Source: Monodelphis domestica
Lineage: Eukaryota > Chordata > Mammalia > Didelphimorphia > Didelphidae
Reading direction: 5' to 3'
Assembly: GCF_027887165.1 (NCBI RefSeq)
Contig: NC_077229.1
Location: forward strand, 114,403,520-114,467,519
DNA length: 64,000 nucleotides
Position 1 is the stretch's first letter, and each line of letters begins with the position of its first letter. The notes beneath the pieces were generated by a model. That model worked only from the letters and a program-made list of their open reading frames with translations, made no database searches and was not told where the DNA came from. Below, piece after piece: positions 46,728-57,880 of the stretch. Position numbers and translations under genes: made by a program.

Positions 46728-47544
46728 TAAAAAAGGAAAAGGCTGCTGTCCTCCATATCCCTAACTGTCACAGTTTGTGACTAGACTACTTTCTCAATCC
46801 TTCATTTAGATTAGGGACTTCCTCATCCCTCTTACCTCAGTTTCCCATCCTGTTATCCCAATAAACCCTTTGACTTGAGAAAGGGAAGGAAAAGAATATC
46901 TTTATAGTTTACTCAAGTGGAGAGGGAAGGAGCCAAAGGCTTCAAGAAGAACAGGGTGGAGAGGGTTGGTTAAGGGAGGGAGTGAGGGAGGAAGGAGGTT
47001 AGGAAATAGATTGATCCATCAGCTATCAGTAGGGATCAGTAGGCAGATCCCAGAGTAAACCTCAGAGCAGTCTGCTGTGTGGCAGTATTCCTGTGTGGCA
47101 TCCCTCACTATTTCTCATTTCTATCTCCATTACAAATAAACAGCTTCAGGTTCCTATAGGCAGCCCTCTCTAGACACAGCCAGCCAGAGAACAGCAGTCA
47201 TTGTAAGGAGAAAACTGTTTCCCTTTAGTTTACCTTCACTATTTCAATAAGTAATAGTGTTCCTTCAGTTTACCTTTTCTATTTCAAATATTAATAAAAT
47301 AACACAATGAAGATGATTACAGCTTAGGTAGTCACACTTTTGCAGAAAATAAAGAGGTAGAGAAATTCTTTAAGGACTTCAGCAAGTTTCTCTGAGATAA
47401 ATAAATACTTTGCTATTCAATGACTTCAGTACACAATGATATTAGTTGAGGACAATTAGATAATATGGCACAGAATCAAGAAACAAAGAACAAGATTTAT
47501 CATTTTCACAGAAATCTTATAGGGAATATTTTGAAAAATGTTTA
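46728..47544. other. Unassigned sequence
   Basis: No gene or clear repeat. 46900-47000 is G/A-rich. A near-duplicate pair 'tttaccttcactatttcaa' (about 47229) and 'tttaccttttctatttcaa' (about 47269) suggests a 40-bp local duplication. Confidence 0.4.
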
Positions 47545-48934
47545 AATTATTTCATTGATATTTACCCATTAGTTGTAAAAAAATTAACAATCATTAAAAA
47601 AATTAGTTCTGAAGAAGACAAGTCATTTGATATCATTTGTAACCATGAAGTCATTCAAAATAAATTTCCATTGTAAAAGAAAACACAAAATAAACCAATA
47701 AAGTAAAAAATATATGCCTCAATTTGTACTCAGTTCAATTCTTCTTTCTATGGAAGTGTATAGAATTTTTTGTCATGAGTCCTTTGTAATTGTCTTGTAT
47801 CATTGTTTTAATTAGAATACCCTAGTCTTTTACAATTGATCAGCCTTACAACAGTGTTATTACTGTGTACAATATTCTCCTTGTCCTGCTCACTTCACTT
47901 TGCATGAATTGATTATGAGGATTTTGTGCCCTAATGCATAGTAATTTTTGTGAAGGTCATATATAGATAGATGAGAAAATGTGTATTCTTTCCTATTCCC
48001 ATTCATTTTTCTCCAGGAGCCTGCCATATTTAACTTTTCTAAGATTATATTAATCTATCCTTGACTTCTCTCTTATTTATTGAAATGGGAAAGTTGAGGT
48101 GTTCCATTAGCATAGTTTTACTTTCTATTTCCTCTTGCAATTTATTTAACTTTTTAGGATTTTGGATGCTATGTCATTTGCTGCATTTCTGGTAGTCTTA
48201 CTATTATTTCATTCTCTAGTTTCTTGTCATAAGTTGTAGTTTCTTTGCCTTTCCCTTTTAATTAGATCTAGTTCCGCTTTTGCTTCATCTGAGATCATGA
48301 TTGCTGTTCCCCTCCGCCCTTTTTTACTTCAAGTGAAGCATACTAGATTTTGTTTGAGCTCCTTATTTTAACGTTGTGTGCATGTGTCTCTGTTCTAAGT
48401 ATTTCTTTTAAACAATATATTGTGATTTTGATTTTTAATCCATTCTACTAGCCACTTCTGTTTTATTGGTGAATTTATCCTATTCACATTTTTGAATGCT
48501 AACTATGAATTTGTATTCATCCTATTTTCTTTTCTCTCTTTTTCACTCTTGGTCTCTCCTGTTCCTTCTCTAAAGTGGTTTGTTTCCTTGATCTGCTGTT
48601 TTTGACTTTGGCTTTCAAGTAGCCCAATGATTCTTAGATTATCCCTCCCTAACCTACTTTTCAAGGTCAGTGAGATTTTTTCACATTTCCCCCCTATTTT
48701 GTCATTCTTTTGACTTTGTTTTTATTATTTCTTGATATTGCATAAATCCTTTAAGTTCTACTCATCCAATTCTAAATTTTAAGGAATGATTTTTGTCAAT
48801 ACTATTTTATATTTGGCCAATTCTTTTTATTTTCATCAGTAAATTTTCATACATTTTTTAAATTTGGCCAATTATGTTTTTTAAAATGTTATTTTCTTCA
48901 GTATTTTTGCACACCTTTTACTAATATAAGGGTG

Positions 48935-49670
48935 ATATTAGAAAATAAGTATTGTTTTATTAGTTTAGAGATAAGAAGTAAAGAAGCTGGCTTGAAAATG
49001 AATTGCAGTTTGAATTAGAGCTGAGAGTATATCAATTCCAAATGCTGACAGTTATAATCCTTATTCTGTGTCAGTTACTTTCTTTGGGAGTGGCAGTTGG
49101 TCTCTGGCAATTGGAAGAGTCACACATACAGAGATTCTCTCTCAGGGCTGGAGGAGGTAACATCTTTGCCTCTCTCTGTGTCTGAGGGAAAGATCTGAAG
49201 GAGCTTAGTGGGGTTTTTTTCCAACTTGGGAAACACTATTGACTATCTATTTCTGTCTTCATAAATTGAGAAGACCAAAGAAAGACCTGGTATTTGGTCT
49301 GGACTCTGAGTCTGTTAAGGCTCAGAGTCCTAATGTGATTCTTGTTGAGACTCAACCAGCTAGCCTTTGCTATCTTATAATTTGAAGTTGAAGTTAAGAT
49401 TTATAAGGATGATAGTGGTATTTTTCCTTAGTACAAATTTCAGTTAGTCAGATCAGGAGGATTAGTGTAGCCTGTGAAACACAGGATAAGTGATTCCTTG
49501 CGGAACCAGGGAATTTATTTGGGGATTTAGAATTCCTTAGAATTAGAAATCCTTTTTGTCCTTATATATTTCAATAAATTATTTTATTTTTTATAATAAG
49601 AGTCTCTTTAGCGTCCTTGCACCTGGCCATGAAGGGAAGTTCACATTTGAGCTTCACTTCATTTTATCAC
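48935..49670 (+). mobile_element. Putative solo LTR inside LINE-1
   Basis: Non-LINE sequence that splits the ORF1 region. It has an LTR-like layout: a possible TATA-like 'cttataattt' (about 49374), AATAAA at 49573-49578, then a short GC-richer end ('agcgtccttgcacctggcca'). I recall similar marsupial LTR sequence, but I could not define TG...CA ends or a TSD. A 60-codon hydrophobic frame (49003-49185) lies in the presumed U3 and is probably chance. Confidence 0.4.
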
Positions 49671-49673
49671 TGA

Positions 49674-49706
49674 AGATACTTTTGATTACATCTATCAAAA
49701 GTATCT
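49674..49706. repeat. 13-bp perfect inverted repeat (hairpin)
   Basis: 'agatacttttgat' at 49674-49686 is followed after a 7-base loop by its exact reverse complement at 49694-49706. Confidence 0.9.
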
Positions 49707-50318
49707 GAACAGTTTTGAATCTGTATTGGCATAGTTTCCCCATCTATTTTTATAACTCTCCATTATTATTTTTACACCAAGCTATTCATTATCTTTTCAT
49801 AATTTTCTTCCTTTGCTTTCATTTCTTTACCAAAGTTTTCCTCTACCACTTTTCTTCTACCATTTTATAATTTGATATTTGATAATAAGAATAATTTTAT
49901 ATTCTTCTAAGACTTCTTGTACTGTATACAATTAATATTTGTTTACTTTGAAGATTATAGTTGTTTAGACTTCATTGTCTTCTGAGTTTATGTCTTGATG
50001 TTTCCTGTCACCATAGTAGAATTTTATGGCCAAGATCATTTTGGGGAGTTTGTTTTCTCATTTTTCTACCTTCTTTCTTGAGTTGAAACTTTATGCTACT
50101 GTTGGGCACTGTTCCTGGCATGGTGGGAAAGGGGCACTGTTTCAAGCTTAAGGCTTTCTTGAACTCAAATTTTCAGAGCTAGTTCTGGGGAATTTGAAGT
50201 TTTTCCAAAGTGATGTGATCTCATGAGAGGTGCGGTCACTGCTTTCTTGGTGTAAAACCTTTCCCAGCAAGGACCACTGATCAATGGGATTACAATCAAT
50301 GCTACTTCTCAGGGCCTT

Positions 50319-50331
50319 CCCCCCCCCCCCC
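50319..50331. repeat. Poly(C) run
   Basis: Thirteen consecutive C residues. Confidence 0.9.
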
Positions 50332-50831
50332 AACCAACCTCAGGACCAGAAGTTATAATATTCATTAGGATCTCTGATCCCTTGAGACTGGAAGTGATAC
50401 TTCCCCTCAGAGCTTCCACTCCCTCTTAACCAAAAGTGCTCTTCCATGCCCTTGAACTATGATCCAGAAATGCATATTGGCAATGGAGTTGATAACAATG
50501 ACTGATTCTGAATCCAGTGATAGCATAGGGATGCTCTCTCATAGCTTTCTAACAAGCAGTAAGGATCCTTTTCAATCTTTGGCTTGAGACATTCTGAAAC
50601 TACTGCTGCTTCTGTCACCACCCCCACCTAGTCCCACTACTGGTGCTTCATCCATGTGGGTTCCAGGCCAGTCTCTTCCTTACTCCTGTCAGAAGTCTCT
50701 CTTTCCAACCTCTTTTGTTTCTTGGGCAGCAATATCATCTCACTCTAACTTTTTATTGATCTTGCCACCCTAGAAATCAATTTGAGGCATTATTTTAAAG
50801 CTGTTTGGAGGGGAATGTTGAGATATAGAAT

Positions 50832-51364
50832 GTATATCCAAAATTCAGCCTTGGATTACTCTTGCCACCCCCTGTCTTCAGTCCTACTCATATGCTGATA
50901 AATGAAGTTGGAGAAAATCATTAAACCATGCTGACTGAGTCTTCTACAAGTTTATGCTACATAATTGCAACTAAGCCCTCACTGTGGCTTGGGATTCCTT
51001 TTGCATTGCCCCAATCAATTCACCATCCCAATTACCACAGGGACTTTGCAGAGCCTTTTAACTTTCCCCCAAACCTCCCATAACTTCCCATCTCTCTACC
51101 CTCTCAACTAAAAACAATTGCTTCAGATTTCTCTGAACAACTAAGATTATTCAAAAAGTTACCTTTTCTCCCCATTCCATATCTTATTTTTGCCTTCAAC
51201 AATATTTTACAAAAATAGCATTCCTTTTGCCAAGACAAGCATTTCTTCTGCTAGACTTTTTTTATGTATAAGTGATCCTATTCCATCCCATCTTCTCCAG
51301 CATTCTTATTCCTCTATCATCACTTCTCTATTGCTAACTTTGTATTGCTTCCTGAAAATGTAAT
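50832..51364. other. Unassigned sequence
   Basis: C/T-rich, no ORF, no confident repeat; may include the upstream end of the LINE-2 at 51690. Confidence 0.35.
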
Positions 51365-51535
51365 CTTGGTTGGTTTTCACAACAACCATAGAAAATAGGT
51401 ACTGTTATTATTCCCATTTTATAGTTGAGGAAACTGAAGCAGACATATTAAATGGTTTGCCCAATGTCACATATCTAGTAAGTGTCAGGAGAGGATTTGA
51501 ACTCAGCTGTTTTTCAGTCTTCTAAAAGGGTGCTT
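51365..51535 (-). repeat. CORE-SINE/MIR copy
   Basis: 'ttcacaacaaccatagaaaa', 'taggtactgttattattccc', 'gttgaggaaactgaagcaga', 'atgtcacatatctagtaagt' and 'gatttgaactcagctg' follow the antisense order of the MIR core and head. Confidence 0.75.
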
Positions 51536-51689
51536 CCACTTTCTTTCTTCTGACTCCCTTATCAACTCTTTACAGTCTGACTTCTGACCTTACCATTCTG
51601 TTTTCTAAATGTAAAGACTTTCTTAATTCTACTTCTTCTTGACATTTCACAACATCCATTGACCCATTTTCCTTGAAAGATGACTCATA

Positions 51690-52240
51690 AATCTCTCTGT
51701 CTAATGCTAAACTGTCTTCTCACCTCCAGTGTCATCTTCAATCACCTAGTAAACATCTCATACCGAATATCCTGCAGACATCTTAAATTCCATGTTTTCA
51801 AAACTGAACTCATTATTTTTTTTACATAAACTCTCCTCTCTTCCTGTGAGTGTCAAGAGTATCACCATATTCCCAGTCACCAAGGTTCACAAAGTAAGTA
51901 GCATCTTCAATTTGTCAATCTCACTATACCTTATAACCAATCAGTCACCTGTTCTATCATTTCTACCTTTGCTACATGGCTTGTTTTACCCCCTTCTCTT
52001 TGGCACTGCCACTTTCCTGCTACAAGCTCTCATAGTCTAATGCATGGGCTATTGGAATGGTTTATTTGTTTCTTCCTTCACCTACTTTTGAGTCTCTCTC
52101 TACTCTTATCCATTATCCACTTGGCTATCAGAACAATAGTCCTAAAAGCACAAGTCTGCCCCTATCACACCTCCTGCTCCTAAACTTCAGTGACTCCCTA
52201 TTACTACTGGGCTCAAAAATAAAATCATGTTTGACTTAAA
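51690..52240 (+). mobile_element. LINE-2 ORF end, 5' part of a split copy
   Basis: Sense LINE-2: 'catgttttcaaaactgaact' (with one extra base against the usual 'catgtccaaaactgaact'), then an 82-codon open stretch (51792-52040) whose 'FPVTKVHKVSSIFN', 'PLLFGTATFLLQALI' match the LINE-2 reverse-transcriptase C-terminal side. Next come 'ccattatccacttggctatc' and 'cctaaaagcacaagtctgcc'. It stops at the left TSD (52223-52240) and resumes at 53448. Confidence 0.8.
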
Positions 52241-53447
52241 AGAAATGATTGTATTTTTCCCCAATTACATTCAGAAATAATTTTTAATATTCATTTTCTG
52301 AAATTTTGGCATCTGAATTCTCTCCCTCCCTTTCCTCCCTCTCTGACATGGCAAACAATATAAGTTTATGTGTACAATCAGGCAACACATATTTCCATCT
52401 TAACCATGTTGTGAAAGAAGACACATATCACACATTTAAGGAAAAACTCACAAAGAAAATAAAATGTAATGCTTTGATCTGCAAGTAGATTCCATCAGTT
52501 CCTTATATGGTAGTGGGTAGCTTTTTTTGTCATGGATATTTTGTAATTGTCTTGGATCATTGCCATGATTAAAGTAGTTAAGCCACCAATGATCATCCTA
52601 CAATACTAGTAAATATTATTCTCCTGGTTTTGCTCACTTCACTTCATCAGTTCATATAGGTCTTCCAGGTTTTTCTAAAACCATCTTTGCTATTTATTTA
52701 TTTTTTAAAAATTTGAAATATTTTCCATGATTACATGATTCATTTTTTTTCCTCCCTCCCCACTCTCAGAACTGGCAAGCAATTGTACTGGGCTATATAT
52801 GTGTTATCACTTGATACCTATTTCCATATTATTCAAAGTCAATTACATTTGATCATTCCACAATATTCAGTTTCTGTGTACAATGTTTTCCTGATTCTGC
52901 TTATTTCATATGACATCAGTTCATGGAGGTCTTTCCAGTCCATAAAGAAATCAAGCAGTTTACCATTCCTTATAGCACAATAATATTCCATCATCATCAT
53001 ATACCACAATTTGTTTAGCCATTACCCAATCGAGGGACACCCCCTCATGTTTCCATTTTTTTTTTTGCCACCACAGAGAGCGTGGCTATGAATACTTTTG
53101 TACAACTCTTTTTATTATGTCTTTGAGGTATAGATCTAAAAGCGGTATTGCTGGATCAAAAGTATGCATTCTTTTAAAGCCCTTTGGGCATAATTCCAAA
53201 TTGCCTTCAAGAATGGTTGGATCAATTCACAACTCCACTGGCAATCTGCTTGCTGTTTCCTGTTTCTTATAGCTCAATAGTATTCCATTCTAATCATATA
53301 CCACAATCTTTTCAGCCATTCCCTAATTGATAGACAGTCCCTCCAACTCCAATTCTTTGCTACCACAAAAAGGTGCTATAAATAGTTTTCTATAAGTAGG
53401 TCCTTTTCCACTTTATTTGATTTCTTTGGGGATATAAACCCAGGAGT
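52241..53447 (-). mobile_element. LINE-1 (element A) inserted in LINE-2
   Basis: 5'-truncated LINE-1 in antisense. It holds the 3' UTR ('acacatatttccatcttaac', 'tgtaattgtcttggatcatt', 'attattctcctggttttgct') and then, after an interruption by element B, the ORF2 end ('tagctcaatagtattccatt', 'tctttggggatataaaccca'). Degenerate TSDs flank it: 'aatcatgtttgacttaaa' (52223-52240) and 'gatctctttgactactaaa' (53448-53466). Confidence 0.8.
52692..53243 (-). mobile_element. LINE-1 (element B) inserted in element A
   Basis: A second 3' end begins with an A/T-rich run, then 'ttttccatgattacatgatt', 'ctgtgtacaatgttttcctg', 'tcatggaggtctttccagtc', 'agcacaataatattccatca' and 'gaatggttggatcaattcac'. The same landmarks as in element A ('caatagtattccat') occur again after it, so B splits A. 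Possible short TSDs are 'atctttgct' (52683-52691) and 'atctgcttgct' (53244-53254). Confidence 0.78.
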
Positions 53448-53895
53448 GATCTCTTTGACTACTAAACTCCATAATTTGGCCCCATTTCCCCTTTCCAATC
53501 TTACTATACCTTATCTCCACCTACTTTTCAGTCCAATCACCCTGGCCTCTTTGCTCTCTCTCACATGTGACATCCCATTTCCTAAGTCCAAGGATTTTAT
53601 AGTCTGTGTCTCATGCCTTAAATGCTATTCCTCCTCATCTCTGATGCCTAATTTCTCTGGCTTTAGGTTTAACTCAGTTAAGTCCCATTCTCTTTAAGAA
53701 GTCTTTCCCAGTTTTCCTTAATCTTAGTGCCTTCCCACTTAGGGAACCCTCAATTTATTCTTACTTTCACATAGTTGTTGCTTCCTTAATTAAACTGTGA
53801 GTTTTCTTGAGAACAGGGATAATTTTTGCTTTTCTTTTTAACCCCAAGACTTAGTACAATGCATGACACATTGTATGTGTTATTAAAAATCTAAC
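53448..53895 (+). mobile_element. LINE-2 3' part of the split copy
   Basis: 'ccataatttggccccatttc', 'accctggcctctttgctctc', 'cttaaatgctattcctcctc', 'agaagtctttcccagttttc' and then the terminal 'ttgagaacagggataatttt' and 'gtgttattaaaaatctaact'. These continue, without overlap, the LINE-2 interrupted at 52240, in the order expected for the ORF end and 3' UTR. Confidence 0.8.
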
Positions 53896-55005
53896 TGATT
53901 AGCTGGATTGCTGCTTATTGACCAAGTGAGACTCATTGGGATATGTCACAAGGACACGATATTAATATTCAGAGATATATTCACTTATCCAAAATTTAAA
54001 TGCCTCATAAGGTCTAGAAATGGGAGTGTCAGGAGAAATGTATAATGGCTCATTATCTGACAAATGATGGATTGGGAATAAGGAAGTTGTTATTTGCAAG
54101 AAAAATAATCTTGACTTCTGAGATGGTAGAGTAGGTAATACAAAGGAGAAATTTTCAAAAGAAACATGGGCAATAATGATACAGTTTGAATATTTAGGTC
54201 CAAAGCCTAGCAGTTATTTATAACCACATGCCTTTGTCAGTATCTAAGGTGCACGAAGCATCTTACAACCATGAACAATTTTATTTTTTTTTTCACTTGA
54301 ATACCTTTGTTCTTCCTGGGAGAGTTGTCTTGTTCATTTTTTTTTTTTACATACAGGTCAGCCATCTCTTGGTTTCTCTGATTTCTCTTTTTAACACTTC
54401 TTGCCCTACTGGCTCATGTTTTCACCAAAAGAGTTTTATTATTTGCCCCAAATCCTAGAGAACAGGACACATTTCATGGATAGTATTTGAAAATGCCATT
54501 GGATTCTACAGAAACATTGCAAATCATCCATTGGCTTCTGGTGCTAAGCTACCTATGGTAACACTGGTGTGTTCACCCTCAGACTCTTCCTTATATAAGT
54601 ACAGTGTTCATAGGTTTGGTTATAGCAGAATGGAGGATGACTAAAGCCATTCTTGAGTTTGCTTTTGGTTGCAGAAAGGATTCAACTAGTTCTCCTCCCC
54701 AAAAGACCAATACTGTTGAAATAAGGCAGAAACCATCTACTTGTTGGTACTTCTTGGATTTTATTTCCTAGATCTAGCAGTGATAGCTTGGTCCATATTT
54801 TTGCTACAATATTCTCTTTTCCTGCAGATTTCAAATGCTTAGTTTTATGCTTTCTGTAGATAATAAGACCCCAATGCAGCTTGTTTTTTCAGTCTATATT
54901 TCTTTACCTACAGAATCAGACTCCATTTTCTCTATCATTAGGTAGAAATTGCCCCATTCCAACTTGAGTGTTTTTCTAATTATACTCAAATATTCTCTTT
55001 GCCTT
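53896..55005. other. Unassigned sequence
   Basis: No gene recognised. Plus-strand frame 54228-54458 (76 codons) has no known domain. T runs lie at 54283-54292 and 54339-54348. Confidence 0.35.
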
Positions 55006-55009
55006 AGGC

Positions 55010-55204
55010 ATAATACTACATCATACTTCCATCCATCCTTCACACTGCCAAAATAATCTTCCTAAGGCATATATCTCACCTTGTAACTCTCCCACTCAGA
55101 AACCTTCAATGGGTAATTTTTGCTTATAGGTTAACATGTTACTTACTTCCTTTTGCTTACATTTAATGCCTTCCAAGCTCTCTCTTCAAATTTCCTTTCA
55201 AGTC
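55010..55204 (+). mobile_element. LINE-2 fragment, 5' part of a split copy
   Basis: 'cacactgccaaaataatctt', 'cctaaggcatatatctcacc', 'cagaaaccttcaatgggtaa' and 'taatgccttccaagctctct' correspond to the LINE-2 ORF end ('gctgccaaagtgatcttcct ... actccagtggctccctatt'). Confidence 0.7.
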
Positions 55205-55514
55205 TAGTTAATCCAGTCAGTATTTATTAAGTGCCTACTAGGTACCTGGCAGTGCTAGGCATATAAAGAAAGGCAAAAAGATTTTCTGCTCTCAAGGAGC
55301 TTCTCTAAAGTAGGACACAACCTATCAACACTTCTGTACAAACAAAATACAAATAGGAAAATAGTAGACAGTTTGTGGAAAAGCACTAGCATTATGGAGG
55401 ATTGGAAAGGCTTCTAGAGAAGGTAAGATTTTAGTAGAGAACTGAAGAAAGCAGGAGGAGGAAATGAGGAGGGAGAGAATCCCAGGGATGAGAGACAGCT
55501 AGTGTAAGTGCATG
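55205..55514 (-). mobile_element. LINE-2 3' end inserted in opposite-strand LINE-2
   Basis: Antisense LINE-2 end: 'cagtatttattaagtgccta', 'ctaggtacctggcagtgcta', 'ctgctctcaaggagcttctc', 'ttggaaaggcttctagagaa' and 'ggagggagagaatcccaggg'. Plus-strand LINE-2 sequence lies on both sides. Confidence 0.75.
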
Positions 55515-55842
55515 AGTTTTATTTTATACTACTGTCTTTCATCTAGTTTTTTACTAGACTAGTCTCATTTCCCTGGCTTCCTTCTCTTCTATTATGCCTG
55601 TATGTCAGAATGAAAGCCTTCCCTAGGTCTGAGAATGTACAGTATCCTTATTCCTGTCTATCAAAATCCTTTACTTCATTTATGACTCGTCTCTTGTGTC
55701 ACTTCCTTTGAAAAGCCTTACCTGATTTTTTCATCTAAAAGTGGTCTTTTCCTCCAAAGAGTTTCTCAGAGTACTTTTTTATGGCCCTCTTCTCCTTCTT
55801 TATCAATCCTATCATGCTGTTTAATTTATAATTTTGTTATAA
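55515..55842 (+). mobile_element. LINE-2 3' UTR, 3' part of the split copy
   Basis: C/T-rich LINE-2 3' region: 'ctggcttccttctcttctat', 'aaagccttacctgatttttt', 'gtggtcttttcctccaaaga' and 'ttatggccctcttctccttc'. The terminal 'aataaatg' end is missing, replaced by the MAR1 at 55852. Confidence 0.6.
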
Positions 55843-55851
55843 CTTAACTCT

Positions 55852-55983
55852 GTCTCAGTTTCTCCTCTTCAAAATGAACTAGAGAAGGAAATAGCAAATC
55901 ATTCTAGTATCTTTGTTAAGAAAACATCAAATGCTATCATGAAGGATTGAGAGATGGCTGAAATAACTGAAACACCACAACAA
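55852..55983 (+). mobile_element. MAR1-type SINE, 3' half
   Basis: 'gtctcagtttctcctcttca', 'aaatgaactagagaaggaaa', 'tagcaaatcattctagtatc', 'tttgttaagaaaacatcaaa' and 'gctgaaataactgaaacacc' match the RTE-like 3' module of MAR1 in sense. The 5' CORE-SINE half is missing. Confidence 0.82.
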
Positions 55984-55989
55984 AATTCT

Positions 55990-56223
55990 ATGTTATGCTT
56001 TAACTTTTGCAATGCACTTTATAGACATCTTCTCCTTTTGTCCTTACAACGCTGGGAGTTAAGAGCTATTATCTCCATTTCACAGATAAGAAAACTGAGA
56101 CAAACAGAAGTTAAGTGATTGGCCCAGGGTCACATAGCTAAGTAAGTGCCTAAAGCTGGATTTGAAATCAGGGCTTCCTGACTTCAGGGAGTAGCATTCT
56201 ATTTACTTTGCCACCTAGTTGTC
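55990..56223 (-). repeat. CORE-SINE/MIR, near complete
   Basis: 'atgcactttatagacatctt', 'ccatttcacagataagaaaa', 'agtgattggcccagggtcac', 'atagctaagtaagtgcctaa', 'ctggatttgaaatcagggct' and 'ttactttgccacctagttgt' give the complete antisense order of a marsupial CORE-SINE. Confidence 0.82.
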
Positions 56224-56239
56224 ACATTTGTCTTATGGC

Positions 56240-56450
56240 ACAAGTATGAAAAGAGTATATTTTATATATACATATATATAATATAAATATAAATAAAACA
56301 TATAAGAATAAAAATAAATAATTAAAATATGAAATATAAATAATATATAAATAAAATAATATGCAAATAAAATATATAAAAAGATATAAAATATAAGCAT
56401 AAATAAAAATATATAAGGATATATATTTTATATATAGTATTGATATCACG
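56240..56450. repeat. AT-rich degenerate tandem repeat
   Basis: About 210 bp almost wholly A/T, built from irregular 'ataaaatata' and 'taaataaaat' units, starting and ending in near-inverted 'tattttatatata' blocks. The 75-codon minus frame here (Ile/Tyr/Leu/Phe-rich) is a composition artefact. Confidence 0.85.
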
Positions 56451-56639
56451 GCAAATATGTTTTCATGTATTAATCATGTATATCTTTTCATATAATGATT
56501 TATTTCAATTATCTAGTTTCATCTTTGCTTGCTGGTTTGTATATATATGCACTCATATGTTTTGTATATGTATATTACATGTACATAGATTTTTTTACAT
56601 TCTTAATTTTGTTGTTGAATAATTATATGTAATATTCTT

Positions 56640-57640
56640 TAAGATTTTATTTCTTCCCCTAAATTTGTGGTATCTCTTTTACCATTTATAATTTTTCTCT
56701 CTTCATTTTATCTAGTTCATCTAATGGTTAATTGATTTTATTCATTTTTAAAAAATCAATAACTGTTTATCATGCTTATTAATTCAAGGTCACTTTTTTT
56801 TTCAGTTCCACTCATTTTTCCTTTGATTTTAGTAATTTCATGGATATTTGAGGATCATTAATTTCTCATTTTTAAAAATTCAACTGTTCATTGATTTTTT
56901 TCATTTTTTGTTTATGTTAACATTCAGGGGAATAACTTTGACTCTAAGAATTATTTTGGCTGTATGCAATATATTTTTATTTGCTGCAAGTTATTGTTAC
57001 AGATATCCTTCTTTTGCTTCTGTAATTTAGAATTTGATGCAATTTTCTTAAGCAAGTCACAATTTAGTGTCTATTAAAGTCTATATTTTAATCCCACTTC
57101 CCTTATTGATTACTAGACAAACTATTTTCTCAATAAAAGTTTTATTTAAAATTTCGTTTTTGCATTTATTTAACTGTTCCATATGGTCAAGACTGTTACT
57201 TAATTGTGGCAAATATCACTTGTACATATGAATGAAAAATAAATTGTCCAATAAATCTCTTCAGTTTTATCCATAAAATCTCTTTTCAGCACTTTGTACC
57301 TTTTAAAAATATTCATACTTGTTTAACATATTATGTATAAAAGGGAGATATTAAAATCTTTCACTATTGATGTTTGCCATCTATATATTTTTCTAGTTCA
57401 GTTACTATTTCTTCTAAAAATCTATTGCTATCATTGGATACCACTATAAATAATAAAAATATAATATTAATGTACTTGATATTGTTTTCTTTGTGATATA
57501 ATTAAATCCTTTTTTTCTTTTAGTGCTTTTAAATTCAATAGTTTTGCCCCCCCCCCCCCCCGAAATTTTAAATACAAATCTGGCTTTTTCAATAGTCTAG
57601 ATATTTATAATCATTTTTTCACTGTCATTTTAAATGTATT
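56640..57640 (-). mobile_element. Probable LINE-1 ORF2 (N-terminal part) remnant
   Basis: T-rich antisense sequence with LINE-1-like landmarks: 'attattttggctgtatgcaa', 'aaaatctttcactattgatg', 'ttgctatcattggatac' and 'ttctttgtgatataattaaa'. The order fits ORF2 endonuclease and linker in antisense but divergence is high. A poly(C) run (57547-57561) interrupts it. Confidence 0.45.
57547..57561. repeat. Poly(C) run
   Basis: Fifteen consecutive C residues in T-rich DNA. Confidence 0.9.
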
Positions 57641-57880
57641 GGTGGGAGACTGATTAAGAGAGACAATGATGAATTTAATTTCTTTAATTGATAACTACAT
57701 TTATTTAAAGGGCACCTCCCTTGGAAGTAGGCATGTGTCCTGGCACCTTGCTGAGAGGACACAGAGAATGCAACTAATTTATTCCCACTGAAAAGAACTG
57801 CTTCCAAAGGAAGAGGCTGTTGTCACAATAGCTTCCCCTTTGAACCTAAATTAAAAGCATTCTAGGGGACTCAGGTCATT

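Larger units (their letters stand above)
47545..50830 (-). mobile_element. LINE-1, internally deleted and interrupted
   Basis: Minus-strand order: 5' UTR (about 50830-49950), ORF1 coiled coil and RNA-binding part (about 49950-48560, interrupted), the 5' part of ORF2 (about 48560-47960) and the 3' UTR (about 47960-47545). Landmarks include 'gctgtttggaggggaatgtt' near the 5' end, 'ctagttccgcttttgcttca' and 'tttaatccattctactagcc' in ORF2, and 'tgtaattgtcttgtatcatt' in the 3' UTR. Most of ORF2, including the reverse-transcriptase centre, is missing. A putative LTR interrupts ORF1 at about 48935-49670. Confidence 0.7.

Noticed and set aside
56222..56449. 75-codon Ile/Tyr/Phe-rich minus-strand ORF
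   Set aside because: It is produced by the near-pure A/T repeat and has no gene features.
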